A stretch of DNA of 64,000 nucleotides, taken from Duganella sp. CF402. GTDB lineage: Bacteria > Pseudomonadota > Gammaproteobacteria > Burkholderiales > Burkholderiaceae_D. The first letter of the stretch is position 1, and every line of letters starts with the position of its first letter. The stretch lies in assembly GCF_900109645.1 (NCBI RefSeq), contig NZ_FOBG01000001.1, positions 2,896,262-2,960,261 on the forward strand. Reading direction: 5' to 3'. Shown piece after piece: positions 9,263 to 20,635 of the stretch. Below the pieces are notes generated by a model that worked only from the letters and a program-made list of their open reading frames with translations, made no database searches and was not told where the DNA came from. Made by a program: the position numbers and the translations under genes.

Positions 9263-10531
9263 TCAATCGGATTCCGGCTCGGTCCCGATCAGCAATTGCG
9301 CCTGCTCGCTCGGCAGCGCTTCCACGGTTTTCAGCTTGCGCGCCATCTGGCGGCTGCGGGTTTCGGCCGATTCGATATTCTTGGCGGCGCGTTCCAATGT
9401 GAGTTTGGTCGCGGCCAGCACGTCGCCGAACTTGGCAAACTCGGTCTTCACCGCGCCCAGCACCTGCCACACTTCCGATGAACGCTTTTCCAGCGCCAGC
9501 GTGCGGAAGCCCATTTGCAGGCTGTTGAGCAGCGCCGTCAGCGTCGACGGCCCGGCGATACTGATGCGGTTCACGCGTTGCAGCTCATCGGCCAGGCCGG
9601 GGCGGCGCATCACTTCCGCATACAAGCCTTCGGTCGGCAGGAACAGGATGGCGAAGTCGGTGGTGTGCGGCGGCGAGACATACTTCTCGGAGATGGTCTT
9701 GGCCTCGGTGCGCACCGCGCGTTCCAGTTCACGGCCGGCCGCTGCGACGCCTTCGGCGTCAGCGTTGTCGGCCGCTTCCAGCAGGCGTTCGTACTGCTCT
9801 TTCGGGAACTTGGCGTCGATCGGCATCCACACCGGCGCGCCGCCGTCGGTCTGGCCCGGCAGCTTGAGCGCGAACTCCACCCGCGCGCCGGTGCCGGCGA
9901 TGGTCTCGACGTTCTTGGCATACTGGTCCGGCGTCAGGACCTGCTCGAGCAGCATTTCCAGCTGCACCTCGCCCCAGGTGCCGCGCGTTTTCACGTTGGT
10001 CAGCACGCGCTTCAGATCACCGACGCCCAGCGCCAGCTGCTGCATCTCGCCCAGCCCCTGGTGCACGCGTTCCAGCCGTTCCGACACCTGCTGGAACGAG
10101 GCGGTCAAGCGCGTCTCCAGCGTGGCGTGCAGTTTTTCGTCGACCGTCTTGCGCATCTCCTCAAGGCGCGCGCCGTTATCGGCTTGCAGGTCCTTGATCT
10201 TGGTCTCCAACATCACGCGCACTTCCAGCATGCGCTGGTTCATGGTGTCGGCGAACAGCTTGAGATTGCGGGTCTGCTCATGACGGCTGCTCACGCCCTG
10301 CTCTTCCAGCTGGCGGCGCATGGCCTCGAACTGCTGTACATTAGCGGCGTTGCTGGTCTGCGCCGTGGTTTGCAGCTGCATGCGTACCTCGCGCTCGACA
10401 CGCTCGATGCGCTCGGCAAGATCGCCGGCCGCGCCGCCGCTGTTGCCACGGCCTCGCAGCAGCACCAGCACCTGCAACACAATGACGGCGGCAAATGCAG
10501 CCAAGAGGACGAAAAACTCGATGGAGGTCAT
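9263..10531 (-). CDS. rmuC: DNA recombination protein RmuC
   Basis: RmuC limits rearrangements at inverted repeats; it is predicted to be a membrane-anchored nuclease-like protein. The 422 residues begin with one membrane helix (about 4-24), continue with a long coiled coil (about 30-180) and then the RmuC domain with the family segment PIDAKFPKEQY. The start lies 4 bases after the stop of the hemoglobin gene, so rmuC is probably the third gene of a jqsA-hemoglobin-rmuC transcript. Confidence 0.9.
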   Translation of the reverse strand: MTSIEFFVLLAAFAAVIVLQVLVLLRGRGNSGGAAGDLAERIERVEREVRMQLQTTAQTSNAANVQQFEAMRRQLEEQGVSSRHEQTRNLKLFADTMNQRMLEVRVMLETKIKDLQADNGARLEEMRKTVDEKLHATLETRLTASFQQVSERLERVHQGLGEMQQLALGVGDLKRVLTNVKTRGTWGEVQLEMLLEQVLTPDQYAKNVETIAGTGARVEFALKLPGQTDGGAPVWMPIDAKFPKEQYERLLEAADNADAEGVAAAGRELERAVRTEAKTISEKYVSPPHTTDFAILFLPTEGLYAEVMRRPGLADELQRVNRISIAGPSTLTALLNSLQMGFRTLALEKRSSEVWQVLGAVKTEFAKFGDVLAATKLTLERAAKNIESAETRSRQMARKLKTVEALPSEQAQLLIGTEPESD

Positions 10532-10535
10532 GGAA

Positions 10536-10928
10536 TCAATCCGGCTTGTTACGCATCCAGTCTGCGGTCTGGAAGAAAGAGTTCATCAGGCGCACGCGCA
10601 GTTCGGTCTCGATGCCCACCTCCTCCATCGCCCAAGCCATGCAGCGCAGCCACTGGTCGCGCTCCTGCGTGCCGATGGCGAACGGCATGTGCCGCATGCG
10701 CAAGCGCGGATGGCCATGCGCTTCCTGATACAAATCAGGACCGCCCATCCAACCGCTGAGGAACATGAACAGGCGCTGGTTAGCGTTTTCCAGCGAGGGG
10801 CCGTGCACGGAGCGCAGCAATTGGAACTCCGGTTCGAGTTCCATCAGATCATAAAAGCGGTCGACCATCGCGCGGATGGTCGCTTCGCCGCCGATTACTT
10901 CATAGAGGGTGCGGGATTCTTCAGTCAT
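10536..10928 (-). CDS. Group II truncated hemoglobin
   Basis: Small 130-residue heme protein of the 2-on-2 globin fold that binds O2 and often NO. Features of group II (trHbO-like) are the segment GHPRLRMRHMPF with the proximal His (about H80) and a conserved Trp in QWLRCMAWAM (about W93, position G8), with Phe-Tyr at FYD (25-27) in the distal-pocket region. Likely roles are oxygen or nitric oxide handling under low oxygen. It starts 15 bases after the jqsA stop and ends 4 bases before rmuC, which suggests cotranscription with the autoinducer synthase. Confidence 0.92.
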   Translation of the reverse strand: MTEESRTLYEVIGGEATIRAMVDRFYDLMELEPEFQLLRSVHGPSLENANQRLFMFLSGWMGGPDLYQEAHGHPRLRMRHMPFAIGTQERDQWLRCMAWAMEEVGIETELRVRLMNSFFQTADWMRNKPD

Positions 10929-10943
10929 ACCCGCAATGATAGC

Positions 10944-12176
10944 TTATACGAGGGCCAGCTTGCGCAAGCGCCGCGTCGACGACCAGCTATCCAGATCGGC
11001 CTCCGAACGGATCTCATCACAGGCATGGACGATACGCGCCAGCTCGGCGCGGCCCAAGCCGGAATTGAGCGTCAGCCGCACCAGCGAGCGGTTCTTGGGC
11101 GTAGCCGGCGCGCAGAACATCGCGCCGTACACCCCCTGCCGTTCCAGCAGCTTGCGCAGGGCCAGCGTCTTGGGCTCCGGCCCTGGTTCCAGCGCGATGA
11201 TTTGCTCGCTGCCGTCGCTGACGTTGTAGCCCAGCGCACTCAGTTCATCACGCAGTTCGCGCGCGCCGGCATGCAGCGCTGCGCGGCGGTCATCGGCGGC
11301 GGCGATGAAATCGATGGCCGCGTCGAACCACGCCAGCTCGTGCCCCAGCAGGCAGGAACTGAAAATCGCCGGCCGCGACTCGGACAGGAAGTAGCCCTTG
11401 AAATGACTGGAACAGGTGATGAAGCCAGCCCGCCCGGCAAACGCCTTGGCCAGCGACGCCGTTCGGAAATGCACCCGCTCACTCAGGCCGGCGGCCGCCA
11501 CCAGCCCGGCGCCGCGCGGTCCGTGGGTGCCCAGCGAGTGCGACTCGTCGACCAGCAGCATGCAGCCGCTGCGCTCCGCGATCTCCACCAGCTGCGCCAG
11601 CGGCGCCAGGCTGCCGTTGGTGCTGTACAGCGCATCGACTACGATCAGGCCACGGCCGTGGCGCTGCAGCTGTTTCTGCAAATGCTCCATGTCGTTGTGC
11701 AGGAACGAGACCGGGATAGCGCCGGCCGACTGCACCCCCTCCCACAGCGAGGCGTGGGCCTGCATGTCGAGATAGACCGGGATGCCCGGCCCGGTCAGCG
11801 TCTGCACCAGCCCGACGTTGGCGGCCCAGCCGGATTGCGCCAGGATGCCGTCCTCCGCCCCCATGAACTGTGCCAGCTTGCGTTCCAGCCGATGCTGCGG
11901 GCTGCCTTCCTGCAGGTAGACTGCCGACATCAGCAGTTCGCCGGCGCTGTGCTGCAAGGCGGCGATCTGCGCGCCCACCAGCACCGGCTCGCCGGCCAGA
12001 CACAGGTAGTCATTGCCGGCCAGGAACACCGCGCCGGCCGGCGTCGGTTGCCAGGCGTGCGGATGCTCGCCGCCCAGCAGTTGTTGAATGCGGGTGATAT
12101 GGTGCAGGTCCATGCGGCGGGTCACAAAATCCGGCAGCGCAGTGGGAACGTGGTGGTGGGCGATCGCATAGCTCAT
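10944..12176 (-). CDS. jqsA: CqsA/LqsA-type alpha-hydroxyketone autoinducer synthase (JqsA)
   Basis: PLP-dependent alpha-oxoamine synthase family enzyme of 410 residues. The family condenses an acyl-CoA with an amino-acid-derived substrate to give an alpha-hydroxyketone or related signal (CAI-1 in Vibrio, LAI-1 in Legionella). Seen are the PLP-binding VDESHSLGTHGPRG (Asp about 210, His about 213) and the Schiff-base Lys in TASLAKAFAGRAG (about K244), the CqsA form of this motif. It lies divergent to a sensor kinase and response regulator, the layout known for jqsA/jqsS/jqsR. The start is well supported by AGGAGT seven bases upstream. Related KBL/BioF/HemA enzymes are less likely given the motif and context. 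The exact acyl chain cannot be read from sequence. Confidence 0.9.
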   Translation of the reverse strand: MSYAIAHHHVPTALPDFVTRRMDLHHITRIQQLLGGEHPHAWQPTPAGAVFLAGNDYLCLAGEPVLVGAQIAALQHSAGELLMSAVYLQEGSPQHRLERKLAQFMGAEDGILAQSGWAANVGLVQTLTGPGIPVYLDMQAHASLWEGVQSAGAIPVSFLHNDMEHLQKQLQRHGRGLIVVDALYSTNGSLAPLAQLVEIAERSGCMLLVDESHSLGTHGPRGAGLVAAAGLSERVHFRTASLAKAFAGRAGFITCSSHFKGYFLSESRPAIFSSCLLGHELAWFDAAIDFIAAADDRRAALHAGARELRDELSALGYNVSDGSEQIIALEPGPEPKTLALRKLLERQGVYGAMFCAPATPKNRSLVRLTLNSGLGRAELARIVHACDEIRSEADLDSWSSTRRLRKLALV

Positions 12177-12200
12177 GGCGTTACTCCTGTTGAGTTTTGG

Positions 12201-12221
12201 ATAAAAAAGATTGTTTTTTAT
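12201..12221. repeat. AT-rich inverted repeat upstream of jqsA
   Basis: Perfect 8-base arms ATAAAAAA (12201-12208) and TTTTTTAT (12214-12221) around a 5-base centre. It lies 25-45 bases upstream of the jqsA start. On the minus strand TACATA (12224-12219) could serve as a -10 element. It may be an operator or simply an A/T-rich promoter core. Confidence 0.5.
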
Positions 12222-12263
12222 GTACCGCAGGCGTCACCATGCGGCGAAAAAAACTCACAGAGA

Positions 12264-12277
12264 TTGATGCGGATCAA
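12264..12277. promoter_or_regulatory. Perfect FNR/ANR box (site 1) in the jqsA-jqsS spacer
   Basis: TTGAT-GCGG-ATCAA matches all ten fixed positions of the FNR/ANR consensus. The flanking A and T extend the dyad to six bases per arm. Its centre (12270.5) is 94 bases upstream of the jqsA start and 81 bases upstream of the jqsS start. The distance to the minus-strand -10-like TACATA would fit activation from about -60. Confidence 0.75.
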
Positions 12278-12329
12278 TGTCCGTTTTGATAATGCAGAAT
12301 GCGTTGCAAATAAAGGCGATGATGGCGAC

Positions 12330-12343
12330 TTGATAAAAATCAA
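12330..12343. promoter_or_regulatory. Perfect FNR/ANR box (site 2) next to the jqsS start
   Basis: TTGAT-AAAA-ATCAA, a second perfect match, centred 66 bases from site 1 and ending 8 bases before the jqsS ATG. A regulator bound here would lie over the jqsS leader and would be expected to block it, while both sites are upstream of jqsA. Confidence 0.72.
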
Positions 12344-12351
12344 AACTCACC

Positions 12352-13617
<1,266 letters not shown>

Positions 13618-13620
13618 ATC

Positions 13621-14628
13621 ATGTACCTGCCCGTTTATGCCCATCCCACCACCACCGTGCTGGTCGACGACAGCGATTCCTTCCTGCGCAGCCTGTCGTT
13701 CCAGCTCGATCCCATGATGGCCAACAAGACCTTCCACGACACCAGCGAGGCCCTGCACTGGCTGCGCAACAGCGCCCCCGAAAGTGGCGTGCCATTGCAC
13801 GTCAACTTCGACATGCAGAACCTGCCGGCCGACCAGTGCAATGTGGCGCTGGACCTGGAGCGCATTTACCGCATCGCCGAGCAAAAGCAGCGCTTTGCCA
13901 CGCCGTCGGTGCTGGTAGTGGATTATTCGATGCCGCAGATGAACGGGCTGGAATTCTGCGCCGCCGTGGCGCACCTTCCGTGCAAGAAGATCCTGTTCAC
14001 CGGCGCGGCCGATGAGAAGATCGCGGTGAGCGCCTTCAATCGCGGCCTGATCGACCGCTACATCAAGAAAAGCGACGACCACGCGCTGGACGTGCTGGAG
14101 ATGGAAGTGGCGGCGCTGCAGGAGAGCTATTTCGACAGCCATTCCGACATCCTGCGCGAGATGGTGGCGCTGCACGATTATCACTTCCTGCGCGATCCGG
14201 CGCTGGCCGAGGTGGTGCGGGAACTCAAGCGCACGCTGGGTTTCGTCGAACACTACATCTTCCCGAATCCGACCGGCATCCTGTTCCTCGACCAGCACGG
14301 CAAGGCCACGCTGATGGTGATCGAGACCGAGCAAGGCATGTACTCGCAATATGAAATCGCGCGCGACAGCGAAGCGCCGCGTTCACTGCTGCATGCGCTG
14401 CTGGAACGGCGTGTGCTGGCCTTCTTCAGCGATCCTTACGGCGACGGCATGTACAACAGCAGCATGGCCGAGAACTGGCACCGCTACTGCGCCGCGCCGC
14501 GCATCTGCGAGGGCAAGGAGACGTACTACTGGGCGCTGTTCGACCTGCCGGCCCACTACTTCGACCAGCGGCCACACACCTACTCGCAGTTCCTGCAAGA
14601 GCTGCACCCGCAGAGCATTGCTGCTTAA
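13621..14628 (+). CDS. jqsR: Response regulator JqsR (LqsR-like)
   Basis: 335-residue response regulator paired with JqsS. The N-terminal receiver domain has the acidic pair D16-D17, the phospho-acceptor Asp (about D101) in LVVDYSMPQMNG, and the Lys (about K149) in RYIKK. The distance between the acidic pair and D101 (about 84 residues) is longer than the usual 40 or so, so the receiver carries an insertion of about 40 residues (about 45-90). The remaining 170 residues show no helix-turn-helix or other output domain that I recognise, as is also true of Legionella LqsR. It begins 3 bases after jqsS and ends 8 bases from the convergent permease gene. Confidence 0.87.
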   Translation: MYLPVYAHPTTTVLVDDSDSFLRSLSFQLDPMMANKTFHDTSEALHWLRNSAPESGVPLHVNFDMQNLPADQCNVALDLERIYRIAEQKQRFATPSVLVVDYSMPQMNGLEFCAAVAHLPCKKILFTGAADEKIAVSAFNRGLIDRYIKKSDDHALDVLEMEVAALQESYFDSHSDILREMVALHDYHFLRDPALAEVVRELKRTLGFVEHYIFPNPTGILFLDQHGKATLMVIETEQGMYSQYEIARDSEAPRSLLHALLERRVLAFFSDPYGDGMYNSSMAENWHRYCAAPRICEGKETYYWALFDLPAHYFDQRPHTYSQFLQELHPQSIAA

Positions 14629-14636
14629 GCTGCGGC

Positions 14637-17171
14637 TTAAGCTTCTCTCAGGGTTTGCAGCGGCGGCTGGCGCAACACATTGCGCAAGCCCAGCCAGCCG
14701 CCGGCAATGGCGCACAGCGCACCGGCCAGCAGGCCGACCAGCCACACCATCGGGCTGAAACTCCATGCGAACTTGAACTGGTAAGTGGCCAGCGCCCAGC
14801 CCATCGCCGCCGCGCCGCTGGCCGCCAGTACGCCCGACAGCGCGCCCACCAGCGAGAACTCGATCAACTGCGCCTGCGACAGCTGCTTGCGGGTGGCGCC
14901 CAAGGCGCGCAGCAAGCCGGCTTCGCGAGTGCGTTCGTCCTGTGATCCCATCAAGGCCGCATACAGCACCAGCACGCCCGAGGCCAGCGTGAACACGAAC
15001 AGGAATTCCACCGCCGTAATCACCTGGTCCAGCACCGCCTGCACCTGGCGCAGGATACCGCCGACGTCAACGATGGTCAGGTTGGGGAAATCGCGCGTCA
15101 GGGCATTCATCACCGCGCCCTGCCCTTGCGGCAGATGGAAGGCGGTGATCCAGCTTTGCGAGATTTCCGTCATCGCCGCCGGGTTGATGATGGCGAAGAA
15201 GTTGACCCGCATCGAACCCCAGTCAAGCTTGCGGATGCTGGTGATGGTCACGTCCACCGGCGAGCCGGCGATATCGAAGCGCAGCTTGTCGCCCAGCTTC
15301 CAGCGCAGCGTCTTGGCGATGCCCTCCTCCACCGACACTTCCGGGAAGCCCGGCTTGTCCTCGAACCATTTGCCGTCGACGATCTTGTTCTCGGCCTGCA
15401 TCTGCGCCATCGTCGACAGGTTGAATTCGCGGTCGGCCAGGCCCTTGGCGCGGTCTTCGGTGTAGGTCTCGGCGGTGACTGGCTGGCCGTTCACTGCGGT
15501 CAGGCGGCCGCGTATCATCGGGTACTGCGGCGCGTAGCTCACGCCGGCCGCCGTCAGGCGCTGTGCGATTTCATCACGCTGCTCCGGCTGGATGTTGATG
15601 ATGAAACGGTTCGGCGCATCGGCCGGCGTGGCGTTGCGCCAGGCGGTCATCAAGTCGCCGCGCACCACGGTCAACACCAGCAGCGCCATCATGCCCAGCG
15701 CCAGCGAGACGATTTGCACGATGGTGGCGCCGGGGCGGCGCTGCAGCGAGGTAACCGCGAAGCGCCAGCTCTGGTGATCGATGACGCCTCGCAGGGAACG
15801 CAGCGACTTCAACCCCAGCCAGCCTACCAGGCCAAACACCGCGAATGCGCCGAGGAAGCCGAGCGCCGTGTACAGCGCCATTTTCCAGTCGCCCGCTTGC
15901 CACAGCAGCAGCGCGACGAAGCCCGCCATGCCGAAACCGTAGGTGGCCAGCGCGCCCACTTGCGGCGCATCCTGCTCGCGGCGAATAACGCGGTTGTGCG
16001 GCACTTTGCGCAGTTGCAGGATCGGCGGCAGCGCGAATGCGGCCAGCAGCAGGATGCCGATGGCCAGCCCTTGCAGCGCCGGGTAGATGGTCGGCGCGGG
16101 TAGTTCGCTGGAGACCAGTGCGCCCAGCACTTCCAACAACACGTAATGGCCGCCAAAGCCGACCGCCACGCCCAGCGCGCTGCCGAGCAGGCCAACCAGC
16201 AGGAATTCGATCAGGTACATCAGCGTGACTTGGTTCTGCGTCAGGCCAAGGCAGCGCAGCATGGCGCAGGCGTCGAGATGGCGCTGCATGAAGCGGCGCG
16301 CGGCCATCGCCACGGCCACCGCCGCCAGCATGGCAGACAGCAGGCCGACCAGCGACAGGAAGCGGTCCGCGCGCTCCAGCGTGGTTTGCATTTCCGGCCG
16401 GCCGTCCAGCGATTCCACGCGTACGCCCTTGATGTTGTTGTTCTTGATTTCGGCATCCAGCCATTGCTGGTACGCCTTGGCGACGGCCGCACCGTTCTTC
16501 AGCGACGGCGGTGCGCCGACCAGCAAGCGGTAGTTCACGCGCGAGCCGGGTTGAATCAGGTTGGTCGCTTCAAGGTCCTTCAGCGCGAACATCACGCGCG
16601 GCGCGAAAGCGAGGAAGTTGGCGCCGCGATCCGGTTCTGCGGCGATCAGTTGGGCGATGGTGAAGCGACGGTCGCCCAGTTGCAGCTGGTCGCCGACTTT
16701 GGCTTTCAGGCTGCCCAGCAGGCCCGGTTCCACCCACACCGTGCCGGCGGCGGGGGTTTCGGCGGCTGGCTTGCCGATGCTTTGCTCGGCTTGTGCCGCG
16801 TCAGTGGTAATCTTTACCTTGCCGCGCAGCGGGTAGCCGGGACCGACCGCCTTCAGAGCCGCCAGCACGGAAGCGGATTGCTCGCCCTCACCCGCTTGCG
16901 CCATGCTGGGGAAGGTGATGGCATCGGTCACCACCAGTCCGCGCTGGATGGCTTGCGCGCGCCATTCGGCGCGCACCGGCAAGTCAGCGCTGACGGCGAC
17001 GTCGGCGCCCAGCAGTTGGTGCGCATCGCGATCCAACCCACTGCGCAGGCGGTCGATGAAGAAGCCGGTGGCCGACAGCGCAGCCACCGCCACCGTCAGC
17101 GCAATCAGCAGAAAACGCAGCTGACCGGCGCGCCAATCGCGCGCGGTCATTTTCAGGGCGAGTTTGAACAT
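14637..17171 (-). CDS. FtsX-type ABC transporter permease (YbbP-like)
   Basis: 844-residue inner-membrane protein. One helix follows the short N terminus, then a large periplasmic region, an FtsX domain of several helices (about 265-385), more helices, a second periplasmic domain and a final FtsX domain (about 720-840). This is the YbbP/LolC-like layout in which one polypeptide holds both permease halves. The usual ATPase partner (YbbA) is not next to it in this window. It starts directly after the deaminase gene stop with no spacer, so the two are translated from one message. Roles suggested for the family include moving lipids or releasing hydrophobic compounds; none can be assigned here. 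Confidence 0.85.
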   Translation of the reverse strand: MFKLALKMTARDWRAGQLRFLLIALTVAVAALSATGFFIDRLRSGLDRDAHQLLGADVAVSADLPVRAEWRAQAIQRGLVVTDAITFPSMAQAGEGEQSASVLAALKAVGPGYPLRGKVKITTDAAQAEQSIGKPAAETPAAGTVWVEPGLLGSLKAKVGDQLQLGDRRFTIAQLIAAEPDRGANFLAFAPRVMFALKDLEATNLIQPGSRVNYRLLVGAPPSLKNGAAVAKAYQQWLDAEIKNNNIKGVRVESLDGRPEMQTTLERADRFLSLVGLLSAMLAAVAVAMAARRFMQRHLDACAMLRCLGLTQNQVTLMYLIEFLLVGLLGSALGVAVGFGGHYVLLEVLGALVSSELPAPTIYPALQGLAIGILLLAAFALPPILQLRKVPHNRVIRREQDAPQVGALATYGFGMAGFVALLLWQAGDWKMALYTALGFLGAFAVFGLVGWLGLKSLRSLRGVIDHQSWRFAVTSLQRRPGATIVQIVSLALGMMALLVLTVVRGDLMTAWRNATPADAPNRFIINIQPEQRDEIAQRLTAAGVSYAPQYPMIRGRLTAVNGQPVTAETYTEDRAKGLADREFNLSTMAQMQAENKIVDGKWFEDKPGFPEVSVEEGIAKTLRWKLGDKLRFDIAGSPVDVTITSIRKLDWGSMRVNFFAIINPAAMTEISQSWITAFHLPQGQGAVMNALTRDFPNLTIVDVGGILRQVQAVLDQVITAVEFLFVFTLASGVLVLYAALMGSQDERTREAGLLRALGATRKQLSQAQLIEFSLVGALSGVLAASGAAAMGWALATYQFKFAWSFSPMVWLVGLLAGALCAIAGGWLGLRNVLRQPPLQTLREA

Positions 17172-18619
<1,448 letters not shown>

Positions 18620-20542
18620 ATGACCATTTTTGACAACTACGCCGCACGATACGAACGAACCAAAGAAGAAGAGATGTCCATGAAGGAGTATCTCGAACTT
18701 TGCAAGAAAGACCGGCTAACCTACGCCAGCGCCGCCGAGCGCATGCTGGCCGCCATTGGCGAACCGACCCTGGTCGATACCCGCAATGACACCCGGTTGT
18801 CGCGTATCTTTGCGAACAAGGTGATCAAGATTTATCCGGCATTCCGCGAGTTTTACGGCACTGAAGAAGTGATCGAGCAAGTGGTGTCCTACTTCCGTCA
18901 CGCCGCGCAGGGCCTGGAAGAACGCAAGCAAATACTTTATTTGCTGGGCCCCGTCGGCGGCGGTAAATCGTCGATTGCGGAAAAGCTGAAATCGCTGATG
19001 GAACATGTGCCCTTCTATTGCCTGAAGGGTTCGCCGGTGAACGAGTCGCCGCTCGGCCTGTTCAACGAGGACGAGGATGGCACCATCCTCGAAGAAGACT
19101 ACGGCATCCCGCGCCGCTACCTGCGCAATATTCCATCGCCGTGGGCGGTCAAGCGCCTGCACGAATTCAATGGCGACATCAACCAGTTCCGCGTGGTCAA
19201 GCGCTATCCGTCGGTGCTCAAGCAGGTCGCCATCTCCAAGACCGAACCGGGCGACGAGAACAATCAGGATATCTCTTCGCTGGTCGGCAAGGTCGATATC
19301 CGCAAGCTCGAAGATTATTCGCAGGACGATCCGGACGCCTACAGCTACTCGGGCGGTTTGTGCCTGGCCAATCAGGGCTTGATGGAATTCGTCGAGATGT
19401 TCAAGGCGCCTATTAAAGTGCTGCACCCACTGCTGACCGCAACCCAGGAAGGCAACTACAAGGGCACGGAAGGCTTTGGCGCGATTCCGTTCGATGGCAT
19501 CGTGCTGGCGCACTCGAATGAGTCGGAGTGGAAGTCGTTCAAGAACAATCGTAACAACGAGGCTTTCCTCGACCGGATCTACATCGTCAAAGTGCCGTAC
19601 TGCCTGCGCGTGACGGATGAGATCAAGATCTACGACAAGCTGCTGTTCAACTCCTCGCTGTCGCAGGCGCCATGCGCGCCGGGCACCCTGCGCATGATGG
19701 CGCAGTTTGCGATCCTGTCGCGGCTGAAGGATCCTGAAAACTCCAGTGTCTTCAGCAAGATGCTGGTGTACGACGGCGAGAACCTCAAGGACACCGATCC
19801 GAAAGCAAAGTCAATCCACGAGTATGTCGATTACGCCGGCGTGGACGAAGGCATGAACGGGCTGTCGACGCGCTTTGCGTTCAAGATCCTGTCCAAGGTC
19901 TTCAACTTCGATAACACCGAGGTGGCGGCCAATCCGGTGCACTTGCTGTATGTGCTTGAGCAGCAGGTTGAACGCGAGCAGTTCCCGCCGGAGCTCGAGC
20001 AGAAGTACTTCTCGTATATCAAGGAGCACCTGGCGCAGCGCTACGTCGAGTTTATCGGCAAGGAGATCCAGACCGCCTACCTCGAATCGTATTCCGAGTA
20101 CGGCCAGAATATCTTCGACCGCTACGTGACCTTTGCCGACTTCTGGATCCAGGACCAGGAATACCGCGATCCCGATACCGGCGAAAGCTTCGACCGCGAA
20201 TCGCTGAACAACGAGCTGGAAAAAATCGAGAAGCCGGCCGGCATCTCGAATCCGAAGGACTTCCGTAACGAGATCGTCAACTTCGGGCTGCGGGCACGCG
20301 CTAATAATGGCGGCAAGAATCCGGCGTGGACCAGTTATGAGAAGTTCCGCACGGTGATCGAGAAGAAGATGTTCTCGAATACGGAGGAACTGCTGCCGGT
20401 GATTTCGTTCAACGCCAAAGCCAGCGCGGAAGACGCCAACAAGCACGCCGACTTTGTCGCGCGCATGGTGGAGAAAGGCTACACGGCCAAGCAAGTACGC
20501 TTGCTGTGCGAATGGTATCTGCGCGTGAGGAAGTCGTCGTAA
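18620..20542 (+). CDS. prkA: PrkA-type serine protein kinase (YeaG)
   Basis: AAA-like serine protein kinase of 640 residues; in E. coli YeaG acts with YeaH in nitrogen-starvation and stationary-phase stress. The P-loop GPVGGGKSS lies at about 110-118, and the C-terminal PrkA kinase domain follows. The start was set at the ATG at 18620, behind AAAGGA, giving the family N terminus MTIFDNYAARYE; an in-frame GTG at 18584 is less likely. It leads the classical prkA-yeaH-spoVR cluster. Two hairpins stand between it and yeaH. Confidence 0.93.
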   Translation: MTIFDNYAARYERTKEEEMSMKEYLELCKKDRLTYASAAERMLAAIGEPTLVDTRNDTRLSRIFANKVIKIYPAFREFYGTEEVIEQVVSYFRHAAQGLEERKQILYLLGPVGGGKSSIAEKLKSLMEHVPFYCLKGSPVNESPLGLFNEDEDGTILEEDYGIPRRYLRNIPSPWAVKRLHEFNGDINQFRVVKRYPSVLKQVAISKTEPGDENNQDISSLVGKVDIRKLEDYSQDDPDAYSYSGGLCLANQGLMEFVEMFKAPIKVLHPLLTATQEGNYKGTEGFGAIPFDGIVLAHSNESEWKSFKNNRNNEAFLDRIYIVKVPYCLRVTDEIKIYDKLLFNSSLSQAPCAPGTLRMMAQFAILSRLKDPENSSVFSKMLVYDGENLKDTDPKAKSIHEYVDYAGVDEGMNGLSTRFAFKILSKVFNFDNTEVAANPVHLLYVLEQQVEREQFPPELEQKYFSYIKEHLAQRYVEFIGKEIQTAYLESYSEYGQNIFDRYVTFADFWIQDQEYRDPDTGESFDRESLNNELEKIEKPAGISNPKDFRNEIVNFGLRARANNGGKNPAWTSYEKFRTVIEKKMFSNTEELLPVISFNAKASAEDANKHADFVARMVEKGYTAKQVRLLCEWYLRVRKSS

Positions 20543-20552
20543 GCCGCCGGCG

Positions 20553-20570
20553 TTCCCGCGCAAGCGGGAA
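20553..20570. repeat. REP-like hairpin after prkA
   Basis: TTCCCGC (20553-20559) and GCGGGAA (20564-20570) pair around a GCAA loop. The element is preceded by GCCGGCG, as is the hairpin after ileS, which suggests a dispersed palindromic repeat. Confidence 0.7.
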
Positions 20571-20582
20571 TTCGTGCCGAGT

Positions 20583-20608
20583 GTAGCTGCCGCGTTCGCG
20601 GGAGCTAC
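20583..20608. repeat. Second hairpin in the prkA-yeaH spacer
   Basis: GTAGCTGCCGCG (20583-20594) and CGCGGGAGCTAC (20597-20608) pair over 12 positions with one mismatch. No T run follows, so it is more likely an mRNA-processing or stabilising element than a terminator. Confidence 0.6.
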
Positions 20609-20635
20609 GAGGCATAAATTTGTAGGAGGCATCTT

